NCBI GenBank assembly: GCA_001786575.1
Contig: MFRW01000009.1
Coordinates: 1 to 64,000, forward strand
Length of the DNA stretch: 64,000 bases
Reading direction: 5' to 3'
From: Candidatus Moranbacteria bacterium RIFCSPHIGHO2_01_FULL_55_24
GTDB taxonomy: Bacteria > Patescibacteria > Paceibacteria > Moranbacterales > UBA1568
Below the pieces are notes generated by a model. The model was not told the origin of the DNA. It saw only the letters and a program-made list of their open reading frames with translations, and did not search any database. The position numbers and the translations under genes are program-made. Positions 34,648 to 41,837 of this stretch are shown here, one piece after another (the first letter of the stretch is position 1; each line of letters opens with the position of its first letter).

Positions 34648-34653
34648 AGTATA
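34648..34653 (-). promoter_or_regulatory. -10 box of the PEBP gene
   Basis: TATACT on the minus strand (34653-34648), directly after the T run of the upstream terminator. The start point falls at or next to the ATG at 34641. Confidence 0.5.
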
Positions 34654-34692
34654 TAGAAAAAATCTCCCTGTCGCCATCTGGCAACAGGGAGA
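34654..34692 (-). terminator. Strong terminator of the 35261 gene
   Basis: Fourteen-base stem (34692-34679 and 34676-34663 on the minus strand, one G-T or mismatch position) and a run of six Ts. Confidence 0.9.
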
Positions 34693-34697
34693 AGAAT

Positions 34698-35261
34698 TTA
34701 GCCAAGGGAAATCTGTGATACTCCGAGAAATCTCCGAAGGAATTCCTGGCCGATAAGCGTTCCGAGCCATTGAATCGTGGTATTTACCACGAGAACATCG
34801 CGATCGTCTACAGGAGTGGCTCCGCGATACATTGCGTCCAGAGGATTTTCCGGGGTCGGCCTTTCATCGAGAATAGCATGCACGGGAGTGCTTCCGAAGT
34901 TCACTATCCTTTCAGGGATACATTCCGCTTCCCACAACTCCGCGATGATATGCTCGGGAGTTTTTACAGGGAAGTCCAGTCGTTTCTTGAAGTTCGGCAA
35001 GCGTCTATTGATTGCGCCGAGTGAGAGCCGTCTCTCCTGTCTGCTCGGCCGATGGAATTCGAGCGGCGGAGCCTTGTGGAGATGCCGGATTTCCGGGACA
35101 ACTCTCCCTTCGATAATATTTTGCAGACTTTGCATAACTGAAGCCCGATTCAACTTCCCCTCTTCGATTCGCCGGACAATTTCGCTTAATTTCCGGTGGA
35201 GAGCGCCAAGGTCTTCGTTGGCAATCTTATAACCGTCTCCGACAGTTTTCACCGTCTCCAT
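34698..35261 (-). CDS. Hypothetical soluble protein
   Basis: 187 residues with a Shine-Dalgarno (AAAGGA, 8 bases before the ATG). The first 60 residues look helical (LGALHRKLSEIVRRIEEG), then a basic stretch (HRPSRQERRLSLG), then a mixed C-terminal part with VNFGSTPVHAIL and a hydrophobic end. No known motif, membrane helix or cysteine pair beyond a single cysteine. It is bounded by its own strong terminator. Confidence 0.65.
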   Translation of the reverse strand: METVKTVGDGYKIANEDLGALHRKLSEIVRRIEEGKLNRASVMQSLQNIIEGRVVPEIRHLHKAPPLEFHRPSRQERRLSLGAINRRLPNFKKRLDFPVKTPEHIIAELWEAECIPERIVNFGSTPVHAILDERPTPENPLDAMYRGATPVDDRDVLVVNTTIQWLGTLIGQEFLRRFLGVSQISLG

Positions 35262-35393
35262 TGTGACAGTCCTTTCATCTAGATTTGAAGGTACGCTTTA
35301 CAGTGGATATAGATTGACATTCAGGCATAATTTTGTCAAAAAACTCTAGTAAATAAAAGGGCCCCTTGAATGTTCGAACCCCTCGCTCCATAA

Positions 35394-35423
35394 AAGCAAA
35401 AAACTACCCCTTTCGGGATAGTT
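35394..35423 (-). terminator. Minus-strand terminator
   Basis: Nine-base arms at 35423-35415 and 35410-35402 with a 4-base loop, then TTTTTTGCTTTT on the minus strand. No protein gene lies upstream on that strand. Confidence 0.75.
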
Positions 35424-35473
35424 GTTTGCCTTATTGTTGGGGCTATGGGACGATGTTGGAACCTTTTTAGCTC
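35402..35473 (-). ncRNA. Candidate small untranslated RNA
   Basis: A minus-strand extended -10 (TGC-TATACT, 35488-35480) would start an RNA near 35473. About 50 bases on lies a compact hairpin, AACTATCCC / GGGGTAGTT, followed by a T run. The roughly 70-base span has no start codon with a ribosome site. Only promoter and terminator support it. Confidence 0.35.
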
Positions 35474-35495
35474 AAAATCAGTATAGCAGAAAAGA

Positions 35496-35524
35496 TTGAT
35501 CTGATCCGAGGACTATGGTAAATT
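35496..35524 (+). promoter_or_regulatory. Promoter of the 35557 gene
   Basis: TTGATC (35496-35501), 17-base spacer, TAAATT (35519-35524). Confidence 0.6.
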
Positions 35525-35556
35525 CTAGCTAATCAAAGCTAGAGGAGGAAGTTCTG

Positions 35557-35847
35557 ATGAGTTCTATTCGTATCACAGCGGTGCCACCCGGATTTGCACC
35601 TGAGTACATCAGGGAGCAATGGGTAGGTGTAACCATTCCCATGCCTTCCGCACAGGAGCTCGCAGAGTATCCAGTCTCCGATATGAGAATCGGGAGCGAA
35701 AACCTTGAAGGCTATCTGGTCTTTCGAGAAAAAGCCATTGAAGCTCTCATGGAAGCTGGCAAAAAAGAAGCTGCGCTTTTCTGGGACGGACTTCTTCTGG
35801 GAAAATACCTGCAATTTAGGAAGGATGGATGCGAAGTTGTCGACTGA
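35557..35847 (+). CDS. Hypothetical small soluble protein
   Basis: 96 residues with a very good Shine-Dalgarno (AGAGGAGGAAG). The N-terminal half (ITAVPPGFAPEYIREQWVGVTIPMP) reads as a small beta domain with conserved-looking prolines and glycines; the C-terminal half is helical (AIEALMEAGKKEAALFW). It has its own promoter and terminator. No family is recognised. Confidence 0.7.
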   Translation: MSSIRITAVPPGFAPEYIREQWVGVTIPMPSAQELAEYPVSDMRIGSENLEGYLVFREKAIEALMEAGKKEAALFWDGLLLGKYLQFRKDGCEVVD

Positions 35848-35869
35848 TGTCGGCGAGCGGTTAGTATGT

Positions 35870-35906
35870 GGCGTTGGATGATTTGATCCAACGCCTTTTA
35901 AATTTT
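35870..35906 (+). terminator. Bidirectional terminator between the 35557 gene and tRNA-Gln
   Basis: Ten-base perfect stem GGCGTTGGAT / ATCCAACGCC (35870-35879 and 35886-35895), 6-base loop, TTTTAAATTTT. It could also end the minus-strand tRNA transcript. Confidence 0.85.
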
Positions 35907-35911
35907 GTCAG

Positions 35912-35983
35912 TTGGGGAGGAGGGATTCGAACCCCCGCATCATAGGACCAGAACCTATTGCCTTACCGCTTGGCTACTCCCCA
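35912..35983 (-). tRNA. tRNA-Gln (anticodon CTG)
   Basis: A complete cloverleaf on the minus strand: acceptor TGGGGAG / CTCCCCA, D-arm GCC-AAGCGGTAA-GGC, anticodon arm ATAGG-TTCTGGT-CCTAT with anticodon CTG, T-arm GGGGG-TTCGAAT-CCCTC, and an A discriminator. The weak U1-A72 pair and the GCCAAGCGGTAAGGCA D-region match bacterial tRNA-Gln. The 3' CCA is not encoded. Confidence 0.95.
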
Positions 35984-36060
35984 ATATCTTAGAACCCAGG
36001 GAGTCTGCTCCCCAGGAATTCAGGTTCCATCCTACCCTAAAACCCGGAAAAGTTCAAGAG

Positions 36061-36092
36061 AAAAGAAAAGCCCAGTATTTCTAGTGGGCTTT
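36061..36092 (-). terminator. Terminator overlapping the end of the 36245 gene
   Basis: AAAGCCCA / TGGGCTTT arms (36092-36085 and 36074-36067 on the minus strand) and a TTTTCTTTTC tract. The stop codon TAG of the small gene lies in the loop. Confidence 0.85.
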
Positions 36093-36245
36093 TAGGAAGG
36101 GAAGGTATTTGACCAAGCCGAGTGGACCTATGAAGAGACATAGGAACACGATGAGAATCAAAGCGGCGAGAATGGCCTTTTGAACCCATAGTGCTTCTTC
36201 TTGTTCGATACGGCTTTTGGTAAAGTCGTAGTCTTGCTTCTTCAT
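36081..36245 (-). CDS. Small single-helix membrane protein (54 residues)
   Basis: From an ATG at 36245 with a good Shine-Dalgarno (GGAGGAGAG) the frame reads MKKQDYDFTKSRIEQEEALW, then one hydrophobic helix (about 24-45) and a short basic tail to TAG at 36081. The N-terminal 20 residues are charged and probably helical. It follows ftsX on the same strand after 50 bases and may be co-transcribed with ftsEX. No family is recognised. Confidence 0.65.
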   Translation of the reverse strand: MKKQDYDFTKSRIEQEEALWVQKAILAALILIVFLCLFIGPLGLVKYLPFLKAH

Positions 36246-36295
36246 TTCTCTCCTCCCTTTCTGGATGGAGTTTCAAAAGAACTCTGGAAACTTCT

Positions 36296-37210
36296 CTATA
36301 CCTTGAGATACCTCCGGATTGCGATAGCGCTGGAAACCACTCCCAAGCCCATGCCGAGGAGGATAAGCCCCAGCAGTATGAACCCGAAGTTCTGAAGATA
36401 GAGATTCATGAAGTTCCCCTGCGGAATAGCGCCCTGGGTCAGCGGCGAGATGTAGTAGGCGATCCCGAAGAGCAGGAAAATGGTGACTATCGCTGCCGAA
36501 AGGCCGTAGAGAATACCCTCGAAGATGAACGGCGTCCGTACGTAGAGGTTGGAGGCTCCCACGAGGCGCATGATCTCGAATTCCTGGCGGTGCGAATAGA
36601 TGGTGATGCGGATAGTGTTGAAGGTGATGAGGATGGCGATGAAGATGAAGGAGAACCCGATGGCGATGCCGGACTTCCGGGTCGCCTCGTTGATACGCTC
36701 CAGACGCTCGAAGATGCGTTTGTTTTCCTCGTAGTTGATGCGGCTGATGTCGTTCTGGAACGTAGACTTCTGGAGCTGCTCTACGATGAGCGGGTAGTCC
36801 TCCGGGTTGACGGCCTTGATATTGAGCGAGGCCAGAAGCGGGTTTTCGCCGATCTCCTCTATCGCCTGGGCGATGACCGGGTTGTTCTTGGCGAGAAAGT
36901 CCTCGAGCGCCCGCTCGCGCGAGACATACTGCACCGAAGCGATCTCCTTACCGTACTTCGAGAGCTCTTTCTGGATCTCAAGGATGCGTTCTTCCGTGAC
37001 GTCCGGGTTGAAGGAGACGTTGACGCTCACCTTTTCGCGCATCGTGTCTAAGATGAGGCTCGTGGTGACGCCGAGGAGGACCGAGAGGCTCACGATGAAG
37101 AGCGAGAGCGTGAGAATGCTCACCGTAGCGAAAGACAACCACCCATTGCGGCGGAAATTCTGCCATCCTTCCTTGAATGTTCTCCAGAGTTTGAGGGTTT
37201 TGTTTGACAT
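36296..37210 (-). CDS. ftsX: Cell division protein FtsX (ABC transporter permease)
   Basis: 304 residues from the ATG at 37210 (MSNKTLKLWRTFKEGW), eight bases after ftsE; an in-frame ATG at 37255 would overlap ftsE. Topology is that of FtsX: cytoplasmic N-terminus, helix 1 (about 24-50), an extracytoplasmic domain (about 55-165), then three more helices, with the FtsX-type EFEIMRLVGASNLYVRTPFIFEG motif before helix 3. With FtsE it couples division to septal hydrolases of the EnvC/PcsB type. Confidence 0.93.
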   Translation of the reverse strand: MSNKTLKLWRTFKEGWQNFRRNGWLSFATVSILTLSLFIVSLSVLLGVTTSLILDTMREKVSVNVSFNPDVTEERILEIQKELSKYGKEIASVQYVSRERALEDFLAKNNPVIAQAIEEIGENPLLASLNIKAVNPEDYPLIVEQLQKSTFQNDISRINYEENKRIFERLERINEATRKSGIAIGFSFIFIAILITFNTIRITIYSHRQEFEIMRLVGASNLYVRTPFIFEGILYGLSAAIVTIFLLFGIAYYISPLTQGAIPQGNFMNLYLQNFGFILLGLILLGMGLGVVSSAIAIRRYLKV

Positions 37211-37217
37211 AGGCGTT

Positions 37218-37943
37218 TTAGAGTTTGAGGGCTGTTTTGGGAGCGGGGACGACATACTTGCCGTGCATCTCGTCGCTTACGATATGGCCGTCGTCGAGCG
37301 CGATGACGCGCCGGCCGATATTGTCGACGATCCCCTTGTTGTGGGTCGCCAGGAGGATAGTCGTTCCGAAGGAATTGATCTCCAGGAGCAAGTGGATGAT
37401 CTCGTCCGTTGAACGCGGGTCGAGGTTTCCGGTCGGCTCATCCGCGATGATGACCTTGGGCCGGTGGATCAGGGCGCGGGCCAATGCGACGCGCTGCTGC
37501 TCGCCTCCGGAAAGCTGTTTGGGGAATTTGTGCATCTTGTCGCCGAGGCCCACGATGTCGAGGATTTCCGGCACCTGGGCATTGATCTCCTCGGTGCTCA
37601 CCCCGTCCACTTCGAGCGCGTAGGCGACGTTTTCGAACGCGGTACGCTGCGGCAGGAGCTTGAAGTCCTGGAACACGGTCCCGATGTTACGCCGATAGTA
37701 TGGCAAGTGCTTCCTGTTGATCTTCCCGACGGGACGTTCGTTGAAGTAGACTTCCCCTTCCGTAGGGATTTCCTCGGCGGAGATGAGCTTCAGGAGCGTA
37801 GATTTCCCAGCGCCGGATGGCCCTACGAGCGACACGAACTCGCCGGGCATGATGGACACGCTCACGTTCTCGAGCACATTCGGATTGTGGGGAAAAGTCT
37901 TGGTGACGTTCTCGAAGCGGATAATAGGCTGGATGTCTGCCAT
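37218..37943 (-). CDS. ftsE: Cell division ATP-binding protein FtsE
   Basis: 241 residues. ABC ATPase motifs are intact: Walker A GPSGAGKS at 41-48, Q-loop near 92, signature LSGGEQ at 144-149, Walker B with DEP at 168-170, and the H-loop in TILLATHN. It binds FtsX at the membrane. The order prfB-ftsE-ftsX is common in bacteria. It ends 21 bases from the prfB stop side. Confidence 0.96.
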   Translation of the reverse strand: MADIQPIIRFENVTKTFPHNPNVLENVSVSIMPGEFVSLVGPSGAGKSTLLKLISAEEIPTEGEVYFNERPVGKINRKHLPYYRRNIGTVFQDFKLLPQRTAFENVAYALEVDGVSTEEINAQVPEILDIVGLGDKMHKFPKQLSGGEQQRVALARALIHRPKVIIADEPTGNLDPRSTDEIIHLLLEINSFGTTILLATHNKGIVDNIGRRVIALDDGHIVSDEMHGKYVVPAPKTALKL

Positions 37944-37964
37944 AGGTTCTTCTGAAATGTTGTT

Positions 37965-39057
37965 TTAATTTTTTGAAAAATAGCGGAGCTCGCTTTCTAT
38001 GAACGGCTGGAGGTCGCCGTCGAGCACTTTCTGGGCATCGCTGGTCTCGGTACCGGTCCGATGATCTTTGACGAGGGTATACGGATGCAGCACGTATGAG
38101 CGGATCTGATTCCCCCATTCGGCGCTCTTGTACTCGCCTCGGAGCTTCTGCTTCTCGCGTTCCTGCTCCTCGATGCGCTCCTGGAGCACCTTCGAGCGCA
38201 GCATCTTCATGGCTTCTTCGCGGTTCTGGAGCTGGGAGCGCTCGCTCTGCGAGGCTGCCACCAATCCCGTAGGGATATGCGTGATGCGGACGGCGCTCTC
38301 GGTCTTGTTCACATGCTGGCCGCCTGCCCCGCTGGCGCGGTAGGTGTCGATCCGCAGATCTTCCGGGCGGATCTCGATCGCCGTATCGTCATCGACGACC
38401 GGCATGATTTCGACCGAAGCGAAAGATGTCTGGCGCAGGTTATTGGCATTGAAGGGCGAGAGGCGTACCAGCCGATGGATGCCCGCTTCGCCTCGGAGAT
38501 ATCCGTAGGCATAGGCGCCATCGATCTCGATCGTCGCACTCTTGATTCCGGCTTCGCCGCCGCGCGCTTCATCCAGGACCTTCGTCGCGAATCCTTGGCG
38601 TTCTGCGTAGCGCAGATACATGCGCAGGAGTATCTCGGCCCAATCCTGGGCGTCCACTCCGCCGGCGCCGCTCCGAATAGTCAGGAGGACGCTCCGCATG
38701 TCGTGCTCGCCGCCGAGGAGCGTTTTCCACTCCCATGCATCGAGCTTTTCTTGGAGCGCGGCTACTTCCTTTTCCGCAGCTGCCTGGTCTTCCTCGGTGA
38801 AGCCTTCCATCGCTAGGAGAGAGGAAAGGTCGTCGAGAGATGTCCGCAGCGTTTCGAAATCAGCCTTTTCGCTCCGAAGGGTCTCGAGCTCCTGCATGAT
38901 CCTCCCGGCCTTCTGGGGATCATCCCAGAATTTGGGGTCATGACTCAAAAGCTCGAGCTCCTGAATGCGCTTTTCCTTGCGCGTCCAGTCAAAGATAGTC
39001 CTGCAACTGCAGGAGTTTTTGTTGAAGAACTTGGATGTGCTCTTTGATGCTCTCCAT
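37965..39057 (-). CDS. prfB: Peptide chain release factor 2, with programmed +1 frameshift
   Basis: The ATG at 39057 opens a 22-codon frame ending at TGA (38991-38989) in the sequence TATCTTTGAC. A +1 slip on CTT continues as DWTRKEKRIQEL in the next frame to 37965, for 363 residues in all. GGQ in SGAGGQHVNK catalyses peptide release, and SPF in VRLSPFNAN is the stop-codon-recognition tripeptide of RF2. A purine-rich GCAGGA lies just before TATCTT, as in the classical site. RF2 reads UGA and UAA; low RF2 promotes the slip, which is self-regulation. Confidence 0.95.
38988..38994 (-). promoter_or_regulatory. prfB frameshift site CTTTGAC
   Basis: Minus-strand CTT-TGA-C at codon 22-23 of prfB. 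The ribosome slips one base forward on CTT instead of stopping. The site is identical in its core to that of Escherichia coli prfB. Confidence 0.95.
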
Positions 39058-39064
39058 AGGAAAA

Positions 39065-39073
39065 AGTATACCA
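39065..39073 (-). promoter_or_regulatory. Extended -10 promoter of prfB
   Basis: TGG-TATACT on the minus strand (39073-39065), 7 bases before the ATG, so the mRNA has at most about one untranslated base. Confidence 0.6.
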
Positions 39074-39119
39074 TATTTCCGAAGCGCAAAAAAGAAATGC
39101 CGCGCTCTGTCGGCGAGGG

Positions 39120-39148
39120 TTGAACTTTTTCCCATTTTGCGCTAGGAT
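39120..39148 (+). promoter_or_regulatory. Probable promoter of tRNA-Thr
   Basis: TTGAAC (39120-39125), 17-base spacer, TAGGAT (39143-39148), about 100 bases before the tRNA. A TATACT at 39216-39221 lies closer but has no -35. Confidence 0.5.
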
Positions 39149-39252
39149 AAGAAACGTTTTCCCGTGCCACCTTAGCTCGCAGCGGGTAGAGCGATGCCTT
39201 TCCGCCAGAGGCGGATATACTGCACGCAGAGGTATTTTTCAACTTTCAATAA

Positions 39253-39325
39253 GCCAAGATAGCTCAGTCGGCAGAGCGGCGCATTCGTAACGCGCAGGTC
39301 CCGGGTTCGATCCCCGGTCTTGGCT
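39253..39325 (+). tRNA. tRNA-Thr (anticodon CGT)
   Basis: Acceptor GCCAAGA / TCTTGGC, D-arm GCTC-AGTCGGCA-GAGC, anticodon arm GCGCA-TTCGTAA-CGCGC with anticodon CGT, variable AGGTC, T-arm CCGGG-TTCGATC-CCCGG, T discriminator. The last pair of the anticodon stem is an A-C mismatch. The anticodon region closely matches E. coli tRNA-Thr(CGT). CCA is not encoded. Confidence 0.95.
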
Positions 39326-39332
39326 CATAGAA

Positions 39333-39362
39333 AAAACAGCCCTTTCGGGGCTGTTTTCTTTT
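39333..39362. terminator. Bidirectional terminator after tRNA-Thr
   Basis: AAAACAGCCC / GGGCTGTTTT (39333-39342 and 39348-39357), T runs on both strands. It serves the tRNA and the convergent DsbA-like gene. Confidence 0.85.
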
Positions 39363-39375
39363 GGAGAGAAATCTG

Positions 39376-40410
39376 TTACTCCCCTTGCGGAAGCGCCTTG
39401 GCAATTCTTTCCTCCAGCGTAGCCGCGTCCACGGCTCCGTTCAAGAGCGTGTCCCCGACGAAGGTGCTCGGAGTGCCGGAGATGCCGTAGTTCTCGGCAG
39501 AGAGGGCGTCTGCGCGGAGCTTGTCCTGCTGTTTCTCCTCGCCGAGGCAGGCTTCGAAGCGTCGGCCATCGAGGCGGAGCTGCCAAGCGGCATTCGTGAA
39601 CCAGCGTTGCCCCGACTGATTCCCCCACTCGTTCTGGCGGGCGAAGAGCTGATTGGCATATTCCGGAAACTTCCCTTGTTCCGCTGCGCACTGGGCGGCT
39701 ACGGCGGCGTTCTCGGCCTGGGCGTGGAACGAGAGCGGCAGGTGCCGATAGACGAACGCTACGTCCTTGCCGTGCTTCTTCCGGGCGTCCTCGAGCGTCT
39801 TGTGGAATTGCTTGCAGTACTCGCACTGGAAATCCGTGTAAACGAACACTTTGAGCGGCGCGTTCTGGTCGCCCAAGACGATGTCGCCAGGCTCGATGCT
39901 CGGTGCTTCGAGGTACTTGCCGGCCGGCAGTCCCAGCGGAGCCATATTGAAGGCGTAGCGGTTGTCCTGCTCCTGGAAGAGGCTTTGGGCCTGGGCGTAG
40001 AAATCCGTCTTGGTGACGCCGTCGGAAAAGATGAAGGCCGGGAGCGAGGTGATGTGGAAGCGCTTGATGAGCGCCTGGCCGAGTTCGCTTTCCGCTTCTA
40101 CCGGTGAGGCTTCGAGGGTCGGTATGACGCGGCGCAGCCAGACGAGCGCTTCTTTGGGGCTGCAGGCTTCGCAGTCGGCTTCGGTGACGATCTGGAGGGA
40201 AACCTTGGGGTCTTTGAAGGCTACCCAGGTCTTGCCCGGTGTTTCGAGGACATCGTAGTCGCGTACGACGTGCCGCGAGAAGCCCTGGCCCGTCGCCAGC
40301 TGGACGAAGTCTACGAAGAGGCTACCGGCAAAGAGTCCGAAGAGCAGGATGACGATGGCGGAAAGGTTCTGGATGCGCTGTTCTGGGGTGAGAGGAGTTT
40401 TCGGTTCCAT
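39376..40410 (-). CDS. Membrane-anchored DsbA-like thiol-disulfide oxidoreductase with two thioredoxin-like regions
   Basis: 344 residues from the ATG at 40410; a GTG at 40440 overlaps the upstream gene and is less likely. One membrane helix (about 17-40), then a thioredoxin-like region with CEAC, then a DsbA/DSBA-like domain with CEYC in VYTDFQCEYCKQFHKTL, the cis-proline segment GTPSTFVGDTLLNG, and YRHLPLSFHAQAENAA. Both pairs are C-x-x-C and probably redox active outside the membrane. The first domain may pass electrons to the second; this is inference. Confidence 0.88.
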   Translation of the reverse strand: MEPKTPLTPEQRIQNLSAIVILLFGLFAGSLFVDFVQLATGQGFSRHVVRDYDVLETPGKTWVAFKDPKVSLQIVTEADCEACSPKEALVWLRRVIPTLEASPVEAESELGQALIKRFHITSLPAFIFSDGVTKTDFYAQAQSLFQEQDNRYAFNMAPLGLPAGKYLEAPSIEPGDIVLGDQNAPLKVFVYTDFQCEYCKQFHKTLEDARKKHGKDVAFVYRHLPLSFHAQAENAAVAAQCAAEQGKFPEYANQLFARQNEWGNQSGQRWFTNAAWQLRLDGRRFEACLGEEKQQDKLRADALSAENYGISGTPSTFVGDTLLNGAVDAATLEERIAKALPQGE

Positions 40411-40424
40411 AATGGTGGTATCAA

Positions 40425-40781
40425 TTATTCTTTTTCGCACATGGGGCCGGCCGGTGCCGCATCGCTCGGAGCGACGGATCCGTCGAGAGCGAGCTCTTCC
40501 TGGAGCGCGTTTATATCATAGCGCTCGGCTGTACCCGCGACCGTGTAGTCGCTGTAGCCGATAGTGAAGCTCTTCTCTGCGAAAAGCTTGATGCCGGTGC
40601 CGACGATGAGACCGCAGGCGAAGAGGATGAGGAGTTCCCGGGCCGTGAAGTCTCTCCGGATCCGGAGGGAGAGCGCGTGGGAGGATTTCTCCTTTGCTTC
40701 CCGAAGGAGCGCTTCAAGTCGGGAGAGCGCTTTCTGGAGGGCTTGGCGGATCTTGGCAATCGTGTCCTGGATATGCTCCAT
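40425..40781 (-). CDS. Hypothetical membrane protein with N-terminal coiled coil
   Basis: 118 residues: an amphipathic helical region (about 1-45, IAKIRQALQKALSRLEALLREAK), one membrane helix (about 50-68), and an outer tail. It is 14 bases upstream of the DsbA-like gene and likely co-expressed, so it may be a partner or scaffold. No family recognised. Confidence 0.6.
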   Translation of the reverse strand: MEHIQDTIAKIRQALQKALSRLEALLREAKEKSSHALSLRIRRDFTARELLILFACGLIVGTGIKLFAEKSFTIGYSDYTVAGTAERYDINALQEELALDGSVAPSDAAPAGPMCEKE

Positions 40782-40860
40782 AGAGGGCTTTTAAATATTC
40801 CCCTCAAAGTAGCACAGGAGCCGCCGGTCTGCAACCGCTCCCCTAAGAGGAAGATCGGGC

Positions 40861-40896
40861 AAAGAAAAACGCAGTCTCATGTTCATGAAACTGCGT
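40861..40896 (-). terminator. Terminator of the secreted-protein gene
   Basis: Thirteen-base arms (40896-40884 and 40881-40869 on the minus strand, one mismatch) and a T-rich tract. Confidence 0.85.
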
Positions 40897-40900
40897 AGAG

Positions 40901-41653
40901 TTACTTCTTGGCGAAAGCTCCGGGAGCCCGGAGGGTGGCGAATTCCCCGTCCGTATCGCCGTACCATTCGGAGATCCAGGCTTCGCAATTGTTGCTTGCC
41001 TGGCACTTCTCGTCATAGCCGTTGTACGGGACTTCCAGGTCCCGCCAGTAGTCGAGTCCCAGCTGGAGCCGGGCGGCGCCAGCGATGCGCGCTTCCACCT
41101 CGACGATGTGGCGCGTTCCCGGAGTCGTTTCGGCTCTGGGCGCGGTCCAGCCATGGTAGACATTCTGCGATGCCTCTTCCAGGCTGATGCGGAGCGCATG
41201 GTCCTTCAGGCTTTCCAGCTTGGAGGCATGATCGCCTTCGCCTGGACCGAACCATTCCGGCAGACGTTTGAAGAGCCCGCCTTCGAATCCCTTGCGGTCA
41301 TTTCCGAAAGAGACTTCGCGCACGGTCTTCTCTTCGCCTGTCTCGATATTCTGTTCGATCACTTTGATGGAACGGATCTCGATCTCGGCTTTGGAGCCTT
41401 CGACGGCGCAAGGCAGGACGGTGGCGGCATTGATCCAGCCGACGACCGCCGAGTAGTCACCCGGCGTATTCTTCTCGCGGATGGTCTCGTCTTTCCAGAT
41501 CGCTCCTTGCGGAACGCGGAAGGTATTGACCGACAGGTTCGGGGCCACTTCGCAGATGGTCTGTTTGACCGGGTCGGCCAAAGCTTGGCCATAGGTACTG
41601 GCGTAGGCTACCGTCAGGCCGAGCATAGCGATGGAACGCAAAACGATTCCCAT
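40901..41653 (-). CDS. Secreted protein of unknown function
   Basis: 250 residues from the ATG at 41653, which has a strong Shine-Dalgarno (GGAGGAGA). The N-terminus MGIVLRSIAMLGLTVAYAST with a following QALADP looks like a cleavable signal peptide. The mature part is beta-like, with cysteine pairs (QTICEVAP, LPCAVEG, KCQASNNCEAW) that may form disulfides, in keeping with the DsbA-like protein next door. No family recognised. It has a perfect-consensus promoter. Confidence 0.7.
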   Translation of the reverse strand: MGIVLRSIAMLGLTVAYASTYGQALADPVKQTICEVAPNLSVNTFRVPQGAIWKDETIREKNTPGDYSAVVGWINAATVLPCAVEGSKAEIEIRSIKVIEQNIETGEEKTVREVSFGNDRKGFEGGLFKRLPEWFGPGEGDHASKLESLKDHALRISLEEASQNVYHGWTAPRAETTPGTRHIVEVEARIAGAARLQLGLDYWRDLEVPYNGYDEKCQASNNCEAWISEWYGDTDGEFATLRAPGAFAKK

Positions 41654-41743
41654 AGGTCTCCTCCATGAGCTCCTTGTCTCAAGGAACATAAGCGGTTTAC
41701 AAAAAGTCGATCCCACGCGAAACAAGCACGAAATCAACAATAT

Positions 41744-41772
41744 ATTATAGCAAAATTCGCTATTTATGTCAA
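41744..41772 (-). promoter_or_regulatory. Perfect-consensus promoter of the secreted-protein gene
   Basis: TTGACA (41772-41767), 17-base spacer, TATAAT (41749-41744) on the minus strand, with a leader of about 85 bases. Confidence 0.92.
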
Positions 41773-41789
41773 TGATACTAGTCTGTTAA

Positions 41790-41825
41790 GAAAAAAGAAA
41801 GCCACGACTTCGGAGAAGCCGTGGC
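41790..41825 (-). terminator. Terminator of the 42593 gene
   Basis: GCCACGGCTTC / GAAGTCGTGGC arms within 41801-41825, 3-base loop, then TTTCTTTTTT on the minus strand. Confidence 0.88.
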
Positions 41826-41837
41826 GAAACAAGGAAG

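Larger units (their letters stand above)
35262..35556. other. Intergenic region with divergent promoters and a possible small RNA
   Basis: No protein gene is supported. It holds an inverted pair of -35-like boxes (TTGACA at 35314-35319 and TGTCAA at 35334-35339), a minus-strand terminator at 35394-35423, a minus-strand extended -10 at 35480-35488 and a plus-strand promoter at 35496-35524. Confidence 0.5.

Noticed and set aside
35365..35395. Sequence resembling a tRNA T-arm and 3' end (GTTCGAACCCCTCGCTCCA)
   Set aside because: The T-stem has two mismatches and no D-arm, anticodon arm or acceptor 5' strand can be found nearby.
35281..35397. A 38-codon minus-strand frame starting MERGVRTF before the 35261 gene
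   Set aside because: No ribosome site, it sits directly behind a terminator, and it runs through a TTGACA box.
36590..38816. Plus-strand frames over ftsX, ftsE and prfB
   Set aside because: All three minus-strand genes have complete family motifs; the plus-strand frames are shadows.
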